The notes: a model not told the origin generated them from the letters alone. Shown: positions 1 through 10,200, counted from the stretch's first letter. The stretch: 64,000 bases of DNA from Sphaeramia orbicularis (GCF_902148855.1 NC_043978.1:19423195-19487194), one strand, 5' to 3'. Numbers and translations are program-made.

Positions 1-501
1 TGTGGCAGAGGTATAGAGATTAACTGTAGACATCTCTCTGTAAAATATCGAAGTGATAGCTTGTTTTTGACATTTTTTGTTACATTTTTCAATCTTTTTC
101 TTTTCCCATTTACTTATAATGGGTAAAATTTCAAATGTCTATAAAAACATCAATTTTGTTTCTGTTTACGTCAAACTTGGCACATATATAATTTTTATAT
201 TTAACAAATATTGAGTATGGATGAAAGAGCGGATCAATGCCAAAATCAGCTACAATTCGTGCAAGGGGTGGGGTTTGTTGTGTCTGGCACTAATTTTTTA
301 GAGATGTAAAACAATTTTATTATGTAATTTTACTTTTTTCCCTTCAAACAAAGAGAAACGTTTGGAGTTGTCATTATATATTATTTTGTTATTATTTCAC
401 TGGTCCAACCCACTTTAGACCATATTGGTCTGTATGTGGACCCTGAACTGAATTGAGTTCAACAGAATATACAGAAATGATTGATCCCACCTAAAAGCTT
501 C

Positions 502-588
502 TCCTTCGAGCCGGATTTGAACCAGCGACCTAAGGATGCCTGGTATGTCCACTACAGTCCTCCGCTCTACCAACTGAGCTATCGAAGG
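502..588 (-). tRNA. tRNA-Tyr (GTA) with 14-nt intron, copy 1
   Basis: The minus strand reads as a complete tyrosine tRNA: 37-nt first exon ending in the anticodon loop CTGTAG (anticodon GTA), a 14-nt intron TGGACATACCAGGC, and a 36-nt second exon. The 7-bp acceptor stem CCTTCGA/TCGAAGG, the D-arm text TAGCTCAGTTGGTAGAGC (box A) and the T-arm text GGTTCAAATCC (box B) are all present. The intron lies after position 37, the usual place for eukaryotic tRNA-Tyr introns, so splicing endonuclease and ligase would be needed. A run of four T follows a few bases after the 3' end (GAAGCTTTT), a likely RNA polymerase III stop. The A at 502 is the discriminator base. Confidence 0.95.
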
Positions 589-1739
589 GAGTGCACAAGG
601 TGAAAAATGCTTGAAAGACTAACAATAGTTTCATTGAAATCAGTAACACATTTGACAAAATGCAACAGATGGAAGATGATGAAGTTAATGCAAAATCAGA
701 CACAAAACACAGACAAACTGACATTTACCTAAATATCTAAGGGAAAGAAGTGATTTCCATAAATTATTTTTATTGTAATTTTCTTTTATAAAACAGTCTT
801 CACAGTAAAAAAATGCAGTGTCAATATTTCAGAGTCAAGCTATTTTAAACCTAGATAGAGGATTTATAACAAATCAAGTACCTACTTATCTCTGTACATG
901 TGTGTTGTATAAACTGTCTTGGTTAATTCTACAGAAGTTTTCAGCTCCATAGTTCTCACTCTTGCACTTCTTTCCATGTCTGGCTTGCTATTGCACGATT
1001 AGCCTATTCATTCATTTATTTTTATTTTTCTCCTCTCTCTTCTTCTCTCCTTCTTCCTTTGTATCCCTCATCTTCCATATATCTATTTAGAAACTATTTT
1101 TTATACCTGTTTATAAATATATTTATGTTTATACTTTCCTTTAAGTAGCAGCAGATGTGTGTAAATGACACTTCAGACCACTGAGTCGATCATTGGCTCA
1201 GTCTTTTAAAACATACAGACAACAATCCAATCCCAGTGGATTGAATTTTTTTAATAAATCGATCTTTGTCAGAAGGCAATAGCGACTCAAACTACGTCAT
1301 GACAACGTGTTAGCATTAGCAATACAAGCTGAAATTCTGTGTTTTTGCATTATAGCAGACTGGGGGGGGGGTTGCTTTTCCCCTCAGATTTCCCCAACCC
1401 CAGCTATGACGTCATTGCCGACTGTATCTATAGAGTTAGTTTTACTCTATGGCCACTGAGTGGGACCAAATGTTATCTCAAACAGAGTTAAATTCAACTC
1501 GCTAAGAGTTAAATCGACACTCTGTTTTTTTACCGTGTTCCATCTCCGGTTTGTGCCCAGAGGTAAAAAAAGTTTATTTTCATAGGACATGCACGTTTGA
1601 GTTCACCTTAAATCAACGGAATGTGTTACTGACTTATTGGTCTGCATGTGGACCCTGAAATAAACTGAGTTTGACACCTGTGTTATAGAGTAATCAAAGA
1701 TGGAATCGATCCTACATTTGGAAGTGACAGAAAAGCTTG

Positions 1740-1826
1740 TCCTTCGAGCCGGATTTGAACCAGCGACCTAAGGATGCCTGGTATGTTCACTACAGTCCTC
1801 CGCTCTACCAACTGAGCTATCGAAGG
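1740..1826 (-). tRNA. tRNA-Tyr (GTA) with 14-nt intron, copy 2
   Basis: The mature part is identical to copy 1: same acceptor stem, boxes A and B and GTA anticodon. The intron differs by one base (TGAACATACCAGGC) and matches copy 5. The 3' side is followed by ACAAGCTTTTC, giving a T4 stop. Its 5' flank (GGGGTGCGCAATGTGAA when read on the plus strand) is almost the same as that of copy 5, which points to duplication of a multi-unit block. Confidence 0.95.
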
Positions 1827-2518
1827 GGGTGCGCAATGTGAACAGTGCTTGAAAGATTAACAATAGATTCATTGAAATCAGTAACACAACATTTGACAAA
1901 ATGCAACAGATGGAAGATGATGAAGTTAATGCAAAATCAGACACAAAACACAAACAAACTGACATTTACCTAAATATCTAAGGGAAAGAAGTGATTTCCA
2001 AGAAATATTTTTGATGCAATTTTCTTTTTATAAAACAGTCTTCACAGTAAAAAAAAAAAAAATACAGTGTCAATATTTCAGAGTCAAGCTATTTCAAACC
2101 TAGATCGAGTATTTATAACAAATTAAGTACCTACTTATCTCTGTTTTTAGCTCAATAGTTGTCGCTCTTGCACTTCTTTCCATGTCTGGCTTGCTATTGT
2201 ACGATTAGCCCATTTAATGAAATGATTAGCCCATTGGATGAAAGAGCGGATCAATGCCAAAATCAGCTACAATTCGTGCGAGGGGTGGGGTTTGTTGTGT
2301 CTGGCACTAATTGTTTATAGATGTAAAACAATTTTATTATGTAATTTTACTTTTTTCACTTCAAACAAAGAGAAACGTTTGGAGTTGTCATTATATATTA
2401 TTTTGTTATTATTTTACTGGTCAGACCCACTTTAGATCATATTGGTCTGCATGCGGCCCCTGAACTAAAATGAGTTCCAAAGAATACATAACGATTACTG
2501 ATCCCACATAAAAGCTCC

Positions 2519-2605
2519 TCCTTCGAGCCGGATTTGAACCAGCGACCTAAGGATGCCTAGCATGTCCACTACAGTCCTCCGCTCTACCAACTGAGCTATC
2601 GAAGG
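2519..2605 (-). tRNA. tRNA-Tyr (GTA) with 14-nt intron, copy 3
   Basis: Complete tRNA-Tyr with the same 73-nt mature sequence as its neighbours. The intron is the variant TGGACATGCTAGGC, two changes from copy 1. It has a short-type unit on its 3' side. A T4 stop (GAGCTTTTATG) follows. The unchanged mature sequence beside a varying intron and flanks suggests selection or gene conversion on the functional part. Confidence 0.95.
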
Positions 2606-2785
2606 GAATGAGCTGTACCTAAAATGCTTAAAATATTAACAGCAGATTCATTGAAATCGGTAACACAACATATGACAAAATATATGAGGATGGAAGATGA
2701 TGAAGTTAATGCAAAATCAGACACAAAACACAGACAAACTGACATTTACCTTTAATATCAAAGAGAAATAAATGATTTCCACAAA

Positions 2786-3249
2786 TGATTACCTCCGCCA
2801 AGGAGGTTATGTTTTTGCCAGGGTTTGTTTGTCTGTCTGTTTGTTTGTCTGTCCGTTAGTGTGCAACATAACTCAAAAAGTTATGGACAGATTTTGATGA
2901 AATTTTCAGGGTTTGTTGGAAATGGGATGAGGAAGAAATGATTAACTTTTGGGGGTGATCCGGAAGAAATCCTGGATTCTGGATCACTTTGAAATTTTCG
3001 TTAACATTGTGGTAAATGGGGCCAAAATTTTCGTTTCCCAATATCTCGCTTAATTATTGACCAAAACTCATGAAATTTAACTCAGGAATTGACAATGGGG
3101 TCCTCTATCACATTTCAAAGGCTGATCCGGATCTGATCCAGAAGGCGGATTTTATTTTAAAAAATAAATGTAGGATTTGTATCACCGATTATGTGGGGAA
3201 TTTTTGCGCTTGGCGGAGGTCTGTGCTCTCCGAGTGCTTTTCTAGTTTT
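2786..3249 (+). mobile_element. CCTCCGCCAAGG-type dispersed repeat, full copy
   Basis: Begins ACCTCCGCCAAGGAGGTTATG and ends GGCGGAGGTCTGTGCTC followed by GAGTGCTTTTCTAG. The same family recurs at 16,655, 32,933, 33,154, 33,570 and 53,190, with a fragment at 20,934. Comparison with the other tRNA units, which run straight through this point, shows about 460 bp of inserted DNA and explains the 1716 bp unit. The two ends carry inverted CCTCCGCCAAGG/CTTGGCGGAGG text. No protein frame is supported. I do not know its formal family name. Confidence 0.8.
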
Positions 3250-4234
3250 TGATGTAATTTACCTTTTTATAAAACAGTCTTCACAGTAAAAAAAAAATAA
3301 AAAAAATACAGTGTCAATATTTCAGGGTCAAGCTATTTTAAACCTGGATAGAGGATTTATAACAAATCAAGTACCTACTTATCTCTGTACACGTGTTGTA
3401 TACATTGTCTTGGTTAATTCTACAGAAGTTTTTAGCTCCATAGTTCTCACTCTTGCACTTCTTTCCATGTCTGGCTTGCTATTGCACGATTAGCCTATTT
3501 ATTTATTTACTTTTATTTTTCTCCTCTCTCTTCTTCTCTCCTTCTTCCTTTGCATCCCTCATCTTCCATATATCTATTTAGAAACTATTTTTTATACCTC
3601 TTTTTAAATATATTTATGTTTGTACTTTCCTTTAAGTAGCAGCAGATGTGTGCAAATGACACTTCAGACCACTGAGTCGGAACGTTGGCTCAGTCTTTTA
3701 AAACATACAGACAACAATCCAATCCCAGTGGATTGAATTTTTTTAATAAATCGATCTTTGTCAGAAGGCAATAGCGACTCAAAGTACGTCATGACAACTT
3801 GTTAGCATTAGCAATACAAGCTGAAATTCTGTGTTTTTGCATTATAGCGGACTGGGGGGAGGGGGGTTTGCTTTTCCCCTCAGATTTCCCCGCCCCAAGC
3901 TGTGACGTCGTTGCCGACTGTATCTATAGAGTAAGTTTTACTCTATGGCCACTGAGTGGGACCAAATGTTATCTCAAACAGAGTTAAATTCGACTCTCTA
4001 AGAGTTAAACTGACACTCTGTTTTTTACCGTGTTCCATCTCCGGTTTGTGCCCAGAGGTAAGAAAAGTTTATTTTCAAAGAACATGCACGTTTGAGTTCA
4101 CCTTAAATCAACAGAATGTGTTACTGACCCATTGGTCTGCATGTGGACCCTGAAATAAACTGAGTTTGACACCTGTGTTATAGATTAATCAAAGATGGAA
4201 TCGATCCTACATTTGGAAGTGACAGAAAAGCTTC

Positions 4235-4321
4235 TCCTTCGAGCCGGATTTGAACCAGCGACCTAAGGATGCCTGGCATGTCCACTACAGTCCTCCGCTC
4301 TACCAACTGAGCTATCGAAGG
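4235..4321 (-). tRNA. tRNA-Tyr (GTA) with 14-nt intron, copy 4
   Basis: Complete tRNA-Tyr with intron TGGACATGCCAGGC (as in copy 7). All stems, both internal promoter boxes and the T4 stop (GAAGCTTTTCTG) are present. The 5' flank resembles that of copy 1 (AGGTGAAAAATGCTTGAAAG on the plus strand). Confidence 0.95.
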
Positions 4322-5505
4322 GAGCGCACAAGGTGAAAAATGCTTGAAAGACTGACAATAGTTTCATTGAAATCAGTAACACATTTGACAAAATGCAACA
4401 GATGAAAGATGATGAAGTTAATTCAAAATCAGACACAAAACACAGAAAACTGACATTTACCTAAATATCTAAGGGAAAGAAGTGATTTCCATAAATTATT
4501 TTTGATGGAATTTTCTTTTCATAAAACAGTCTTCACAGTAAAAAAAAATGCAGTGTCAATATTTCAGAGTCAAGCTATTTTAAACCTAGATCGATTATTT
4601 ATAAGAAATCAAGTACTTATTTATCTCTGTACACGTGTTGTATAAATTGTCTTGGTTAATTCTACAGAAGTTTTTAGCTCAATAGTTCTCACTCCTGCAC
4701 TTCTTTCCATGTCTGGCTTGGTATTGTATGATTAGCCTATTTAATTATTTATTTATTTATTTATTCATTCATTTATTATTATTTTTCTCCTCTCTCTTCT
4801 TCTCTCCTTCTTCCTTTGCATCCCTCATCTTCTATATATCTATTTAGAAACAATTTTTTATACCTGTTTTTAAATATATTTATGTTTGCACTTTCCTTTA
4901 AGTAGCAGCAGATGTGTGTAAATGACACTTCAGACCACTGAGTCGATCATTTAAAAGTCGGTCTTTTAAAACATACAGACAACAATCCAATCCCAGTGGA
5001 TTGAATTTTTTTGATAAATCGATCTTTGACAGAAGGCAATAGTGACTCAAAGTATGTCATGACAACTTGATAGGTTTAGCAATACAAGTTGAAATTATGC
5101 GGTTTTGCATTATAGCGGGGGGGGGGGGGGGGGGGGGTGTTTGCTTTTCCCCTCAGATTTCCCCAACCCCAGCTATGACGTTGTTGCCGACTGTATCTAT
5201 AGAGTTAGTTTTACTCTATGGCCACTGAGTGGGACCAAATGTTATTTCAAACAGAGTTAAATTCAACTCGATATGAGTTAAATCGACACTGTTTTTTACC
5301 GTGTTCCATCTCCGGTTTGTGCCCAGAGCTAAGAAAAGTTTATTTTCATAGGACATGCACGTTTGAGTTCACCTTAAATCAACGGAATGTGTTACTGACT
5401 TATTGGTCTGCATGTGGACCCTGAAATAAACTGAGTTTGACACCTGTGTTATAGATTAATCAAAGATGGAATCGATCCTACATTTGGAAGTGACAGAAAA
5501 GCTTG

Positions 5506-5592
5506 TCCTTCGAGCCGGATTTGAACCAGCGACCTAAGGATGCCTGGTATGTTCACTACAGTCCTCCGCTCTACCAACTGAGCTATCGAAGG
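5506..5592 (-). tRNA. tRNA-Tyr (GTA) with 14-nt intron, copy 5
   Basis: Complete tRNA-Tyr identical in exons and intron to copy 2 (intron TGAACATACCAGGC). A T4 stop follows on the 3' side. The unit on its 5' side breaks off at about 5933, where the transposase-bearing element begins. Confidence 0.95.
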
Positions 5593-5933
5593 GGGTGCGC
5601 AATGTGAAAAGTGCTTGAAAGATTAACAATAGATTCATTGAAATCAGTAACACAACATTTGACAAAATGCAACAGATGGAAGATGATGAAGTTAATGCAA
5701 AATCAGACACAAAACACAAACAAACTGACATTTACCTAAATATCTAAGGGAAAGAAGTGATTTCCATGAAATATTTTTGATGTAATTTTCTTTTTATAAA
5801 ACAGTCTTCACAGTAAAAAAAAAAAATACAGTGTCAATATTTCAGAGTCAAGCTATTTCAAACCTAGATCGAGTATTTATAAGAAATTAAGTACCTACTT
5901 ATCTCTGTTTTTAGCTCAATAGTTGTCGCTCTT

Positions 5934-6125
5934 AGGGGTGGTAAATCCGAAGGTCAAAATTCAAAAACGTCCACTTGGGATATGATTAACACCTGTCATA
6001 CAGATACATTGCCACCAAAATTAAGGCTGTATCTCTAGAAAAAAACCCCACCTCTTGCAAATGAAATACAGCCCCTAAATCGTGATTTCTGGGATTTTCA
6101 CGAGCGATATTGCGGATATGAATAA
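5934..6125. repeat. Left terminal inverted repeat region of the 3.5 kb element
   Basis: Blocks shared with the right end, in the same order from the tip inward: AGGGGTGGTAA, CAAAATTCAAAAACGTCCACTT, an A-run followed by CCCCACCTCTTGCAAATG, AAATCGTGATT, and a CGAGCGATATTGC stretch. The match is interrupted by diverged segments, so the repeat is long (roughly 190 bp) but imperfect. Confidence 0.65.
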
Positions 6126-6159
6126 ACTTTACAAACAGCCATTGATTTGATAAACTTCA

Positions 6160-6165
6160 TTTATT
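6160..6165 (-). promoter_or_regulatory. Polyadenylation signal AATAAA for the 958-aa gene
   Basis: On the minus strand AATAAA lies about 60 nt beyond the TAA stop, inside the element and before its left inverted repeat. It is well placed to end the transposase transcript. Confidence 0.5.
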
Positions 6166-6224
6166 TCGGTCAAATACTCAACAGATTGACACTAGACACA
6201 TGTATCAGGGTCTACAGAGCGTCT

Positions 6225-9101
6225 TTAAGAAACTGACAGCTTGTCAAGACTTTGCTGGAACCTTTCAAACTCCAGTGTCGTTCTGTCACTTCTTTTACCC
6301 AAGTACGACATAAGGGCATCTCCAAACTCTTCTGCAGTTTTCATCCTCCTCTTTCCACTTGGCAGTGTCATCTGGATGCGAAAGATGGGATCTACCTTAG
6401 GAAGAAGTGTGGAACTCTCCCTGGCAAACTGTAGCTCCAACTTCATCCTCTGTTGCTTTGCGCTGTCGCTCAGAGTATCGTTTGCAAGATACTTTTCAAC
6501 TTCCCCACTATCGGTGAAAGGACCACCACTGGCTTTGAGTTTATCCAGCATATCTAGCCTTTTCCGCTCATTCCTCTGAGCCATTTCCTGTTTCTGGTCT
6601 GCTCCCTTCTCAAACTTCTCCTTTGTGTAATTACTCCACTTCAGTTCAACCTCCCTTTTGGCTTCGACTGCTGCCTTGAAACCCCTGAACGAAGGTATCT
6701 GACCAGCTCTCAATTCCTGACTTTTCTGAAAGATGATGGACCTGCTTACTGCATTGAGCGTGCCTAGTTTCTTCAGCCTATAGTCTACCTTCCCACACTG
6801 ACGCTCCATGCCAATATTGTGGACAGGGGTTTCATCAATGTTCGTTGCCTGCTCACTCACTGGATAGTCCACCGGGAAGGTCTCCTCGTCGAGTCCATAG
6901 TCTCTCCTTTGCCTGGCTAGAACAGTTTGTAGATGAGGGAGCATCAGGTTGGTGAGTTTTCGCACTTCATCTGTGTGCTCATCAGCTACATCTGACACAG
7001 CCTTCAAGACTTGTTCTTTGTATGTCTTCTTGACACCGAGGAACAGTTCATTCGACACGACAGGATACTCTGGCTTTGTGAACGTTGTATATTCCTCGCT
7101 GATTGGCTGACCCAGGCCGGCATGCAAACCTTTGTAGAACTCCTTGAGCTGGGAATGAGTGGCGTCTTTCTCGATCGTTCTCGCATAGAATGGTTCCACC
7201 ACATGTACACCCAGGCAGGCAAACGTAACAAGCACTACCTTGAGGTACGGGAGCTCCATCACCTCTCTTACTAAGCAGGCTAGTCTGTTGTTGATGTGAG
7301 GGTTCTGTCTTAGGAAATCTACAAGGTGATCATAGTTGTAGATCAGCACTGCTGCTGCCCTGGACAGGCATCCAAACCTGCTGTCCTTGTATGCAAATAG
7401 CACACTGGATACTTGTCTTTGTTCGAGAAAAAGTTGGAATTGTTTGTAGCGGTTCCATGGCTTATGAGCATACTCAGGAGCGACTAACTTGAGACACATG
7501 TCAAGTGCTTGTCCAGCCAAGCTGTCATTCTTACTGTCCACCTCAAGATCCACCATGAAACCTTTCAAAACCTGTTCCATCTTCATGTCCGCTTCCACAA
7601 GCCTCATAACTTTGTTCATGGCACTGCTGAAGCCCAGTGTAGTGTGGGTGCCACAAAACAGTTGGCCCACAGGTGTGTCAAGGTTATACATCTCAGCGAG
7701 CAGTTTTGCAAACCCCTTGTTGTGCTCGGTGCTATCTGTCATATGTGTATCTACAAGCTTGTACACGTCTTTTGCTTCAACTCCCCTGACAGACGCCAGA
7801 ATTTCGAAGCCCATGTCCACTTGCATAGCTATGTCCTCAGTTGTCTCGCCATGGATTGACAGAATAGGCCGAGGAAACGGGGTATTCTGACCAACGTGCA
7901 ATCCCTGGACGATGAATTGACCTACACCTTTCTTCGTGGTACTGTCTGACGCGTGCGTTACCATTTTACCCTTCTGTTTCTCCTCCTGAAGCTTATCAAC
8001 AACGAGTGACAGACTCTGTGCTTCAATTTGCTCCAGAGCCGTTCTGATGTTCCTGTTAGTTGGAGTGGTATTTATGTCAAAGTTCTCTTCAGAATCTCCA
8101 GCATTTTTCCACTGGTGTCCAAACATTGTGTTGCCAACTTCAACAACAGCGGAGCTGGATTCATTCACTGAAAGACCCTTCCCAGAGAGATTGGCCACAG
8201 TTTTATAAAATTCATCGCAGACTTTTCTCTCAGAGATTCTTATGTGCTGAAACTCTTTCGGAAGTGGATCATTTGTGTCTTGCTCGTCAACGTCTTTAAA
8301 GAGTATTTTCTTTTTTCTCTTAGTGTCAGCAGAATGTCTCTCTGTCATTTGTGTTTCTCGTGTTTCAGTTTTTTGTCGCTTATGGGCCTGGTCGTTTTCA
8401 TCCTCGTCACTACTGCTGCATGTTGTAGGAATTTCGCCAGCCTCCACGAGCATTTCAGTGATACTTTCGAGGGTCTTGTACTGAAACTGTTGCTCTCTCT
8501 CTCTCCTGTATTCCTCTTGTCTTTCTCTCATCCTTTGGGCTCGCATTGTACTGTGATACCAGACAGGGTCCACTCCTTTGGAACAGATCATCTTGCGTTC
8601 TGTCTTCTGGTCCTCGTAGTACTGACGTTCCATTATACTCATGCTGACTCCCCACTCCTTCTGCAAAGATTGCTGGCGCATGGGATCGTCAGCATACACA
8701 TCGAAGAGTTCGCCTTTCCTCTCAAATAGCTCTTTGTATTCTTTCACAGCCTTTGCATTATCTTTTCCTTTCTGTCCATACCGCTTTCTTCCTTCACTGA
8801 ATTGCTTCCTGAGAGCCTCCACTCTCCTCTGAATGGTACTGATCGACACGCAGTACACAGTGTCATGATAGTACTTGGCGTATATCTGTTTTGCCACTTC
8901 TCGTACCGCAATATCTGTAGTGACCTTTGCCTTGCTCACCTCCAAGTGGTACCTTAGCAGTCCTATCACACTCTGAACAGTGGGCAGTTTTGATGGAGGT
9001 TGGAAATGTTCACAAGGAGGAAAGTCTCTATCAGCATTAAACTCTTTAGTTTTGGAGCGGGTTTTAGGCTTGGTAACGGGGTTGGGTTGACTACTTGCCA
9101 T
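6225..9101 (-). CDS. Transposase-like protein, 958 aa, probable RNase H-like DDE/D fold
   Basis: One uninterrupted frame from an ATG in a strong initiation context (ACCATGG) to a TAA. Residues 1-40 are basic and proline-rich. Residues 80-140 are charged and end in LFDVYADDP. A low-complexity acidic and lysine-rich linker spans about 190-280. The core begins near 380: THASDSTTKKG gives D386, TDSTEHNKG gives D456, then C483-G-T-H486 (a CxxH motif as in hAT-like enzymes), a helical insert with NRLACLVREV and FACLGVHVVEPF (about 605-640), and GMERQCGKVDYRL with E766. That D-D-CxxH-E order is what leads me to an RNase H-like transposase with a helical insertion. From memory it resembles a large set of uncharacterised fish and cnidarian proteins with LFDIAHAD and ISERDFAMLD motifs; this was not verified. 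A charged C-terminal tail follows. It would act in the nucleus to cut and paste its own element. A domesticated or capture role cannot be excluded, but the surrounding inverted repeats argue for an element gene. Confidence 0.8.
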   Translation of the reverse strand: MASSQPNPVTKPKTRSKTKEFNADRDFPPCEHFQPPSKLPTVQSVIGLLRYHLEVSKAKVTTDIAVREVAKQIYAKYYHDTVYCVSISTIQRRVEALRKQFSEGRKRYGQKGKDNAKAVKEYKELFERKGELFDVYADDPMRQQSLQKEWGVSMSIMERQYYEDQKTERKMICSKGVDPVWYHSTMRAQRMRERQEEYRREREQQFQYKTLESITEMLVEAGEIPTTCSSSDEDENDQAHKRQKTETRETQMTERHSADTKRKKKILFKDVDEQDTNDPLPKEFQHIRISERKVCDEFYKTVANLSGKGLSVNESSSAVVEVGNTMFGHQWKNAGDSEENFDINTTPTNRNIRTALEQIEAQSLSLVVDKLQEEKQKGKMVTHASDSTTKKGVGQFIVQGLHVGQNTPFPRPILSIHGETTEDIAMQVDMGFEILASVRGVEAKDVYKLVDTHMTDSTEHNKGFAKLLAEMYNLDTPVGQLFCGTHTTLGFSSAMNKVMRLVEADMKMEQVLKGFMVDLEVDSKNDSLAGQALDMCLKLVAPEYAHKPWNRYKQFQLFLEQRQVSSVLFAYKDSRFGCLSRAAAVLIYNYDHLVDFLRQNPHINNRLACLVREVMELPYLKVVLVTFACLGVHVVEPFYARTIEKDATHSQLKEFYKGLHAGLGQPISEEYTTFTKPEYPVVSNELFLGVKKTYKEQVLKAVSDVADEHTDEVRKLTNLMLPHLQTVLARQRRDYGLDEETFPVDYPVSEQATNIDETPVHNIGMERQCGKVDYRLKKLGTLNAVSRSIIFQKSQELRAGQIPSFRGFKAAVEAKREVELKWSNYTKEKFEKGADQKQEMAQRNERKRLDMLDKLKASGGPFTDSGEVEKYLANDTLSDSAKQQRMKLELQFARESSTLLPKVDPIFRIQMTLPSGKRRMKTAEEFGDALMSYLGKRSDRTTLEFERFQQSLDKLSVS

Positions 9102-9239
9102 GGTAACTTACTATTGGACTGCTACAAGTTCTGGTGAAACTGCAAAATATAAAATAAACACACGCTAAAACCATGTTCAACAACTGCATTTTAGTTATCC
9201 ACTGTGTGTTTCACCAACATTTACCACACATACCAGCAT

Positions 9240-9435
9240 TAAGTTCCGGCTGCAGAAACAACCGATCGCAAGGTTAATACCACGATTTGTTCTTCGCAAG
9301 GGGTGGTTTTTTTTTTAAAAGGTAGATACGAATTTCTTGTGCCAAATACCTTTAAATAGCCTTATGCATCACTCCTGAAGTGGACGTAATCAAATTCCAA
9401 AATTTTAATTTTCATCCCAATTATCACCCCCCACT
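9240..9435. repeat. Right terminal inverted repeat region of the 3.5 kb element
   Basis: Read on the minus strand from the tip: AGTGGGGGGTGATAA, then TTTGATTACGTCCACTTC, an A-run with CCACCCCTTGCGAAGAAC, AAATCGTGGTA and TTGCGATCGG. These correspond in order to blocks at the left end. Confidence 0.65.
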
Positions 9436-9535
9436 ACTATTGGTCTGCATGTGGACCCTGAAATTAACTGAGTTTGACACCCGTGTTAACCAAAGATGTA
9501 ATCGATCCTACGTTTGGAAATGACAGAAAAGCTTC

Positions 9536-9622
9536 TCCTTCGAGCCGGATTTGAACCAGCGACCTAAGGATGCCTGGTTTGTTCACTACAGTCCTCCGCT
9601 CTACCAACTGAGCTATCGAAGG
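9536..9622 (-). tRNA. tRNA-Tyr (GTA) with 14-nt intron, copy 6
   Basis: Complete tRNA-Tyr with intron TGAACAAACCAGGC, a private variant. It lies about 100 bp beyond the right end of the 3.5 kb transposon-like element. The short intervening piece is the usual long-type 3' flank (GGTCTGCATGTGGACCCTGA), and the T4 stop GAAGCTTTTC is kept. Its 5' flank differs from the others and soon changes into unrelated sequence near 9710. Confidence 0.95.
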
Positions 9623-10067
9623 GGATGGACTCTGCAAAGAATGTTTGAAAAATTAACAATAGATTCACTGACATCAGTAACACAACATATGACAAAATGC
9701 ATCAGAGGATTCTTTTGCTTTGGCTTTCATTGTTCAAACTGTGTTGTTTTTCTTCTCTGGATCTTCCTTCCATTCAATTAAGGTGAACTCAACCGTGTAT
9801 GTTCTATAAAAATAAACTCTTCTTGCCTCTGGGCACAAACCAGAGATGGAAGGCTGTTTCATAAAAAGAAAATTACAATAAAAATCATTTGTGGAAATCA
9901 CTTGTTTCCCTTTGATATTAAAGGTAAATGTCAGTTTGTCTGTGTTTTGTGTCTGACTTTGCATTAACTTCATCATCTTCCCTCCTCTTGTATTTTGTCT
10001 TATGTTGTGTTACTGATTTCAATGAATCTATTGTTAATCTTTGAAACATTTTTCACCTTGTGCACTC

Positions 10068-10154
10068 CCTTCGATAGCTCAGTTGGTAGAGCGGAGGACT
10101 GTAGTGGACATGCCAGGCATCCTTAGGTCGCTGGTTCAAATCCGGCTCGAAGGA
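10068..10154 (+). tRNA. tRNA-Tyr (GTA) with 14-nt intron, copy 7, inverted
   Basis: The only plus-strand copy. The mature sequence is the same 73 nt, with intron TGGACATGCCAGGC as in copy 4. GAAGCTTTTATG follows the 3' end as the T4 stop. The 5' flank, read outward from the gene, matches copies 1 and 4 (GGGAGTGCACAAGGTGAAA on the minus strand). The unit was therefore inverted together with its flank. Confidence 0.95.
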
Positions 10155-10200
10155 GAAGCTTTTATGTTATTTCCAAATGTAGGATCGATTCCATCTTTGG

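Larger units (their letters stand above)
5934..9435 (-). mobile_element. 3.5 kb DNA transposon with one intact transposase-like gene, superfamily not identified
   Basis: The array unit stops at 5933 (text GTCGCTCTT) and resumes at about 9436 (TATTGGTCTGCATG). Between lies about 3.5 kb with imperfect inverted repeats at its ends: AGGGGTGGTAAAT on the left against AGTGGGGGGTGATAA read inward from the right. Further matched blocks lie inside both ends: ACGTCCACTT, an A-run leading into CC(C)ACCYCTTGC, and AAATCGTG. A single 958-codon frame on the minus strand fills most of the interior. No clear target duplication is seen. About 1.2 kb of the host unit is missing relative to its sisters, so a simple insertion does not explain the junctions. 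The intact frame suggests recent activity. Confidence 0.75.

Noticed and set aside
530-5731. Repeated 64-65 codon minus-strand frames beginning MSVCLCFVSDF beside each tRNA-Tyr
   Set aside because: They run from the 5' flank into the tRNA gene itself and recur only because the unit is duplicated. The C-terminal part is the tRNA sequence.
6241-8832. Plus-strand and alternative-frame open frames up to 161 codons across the 958-aa gene
   Set aside because: They are antisense or frame-shifted shadows of the long minus-strand frame and lack any recognisable domain.
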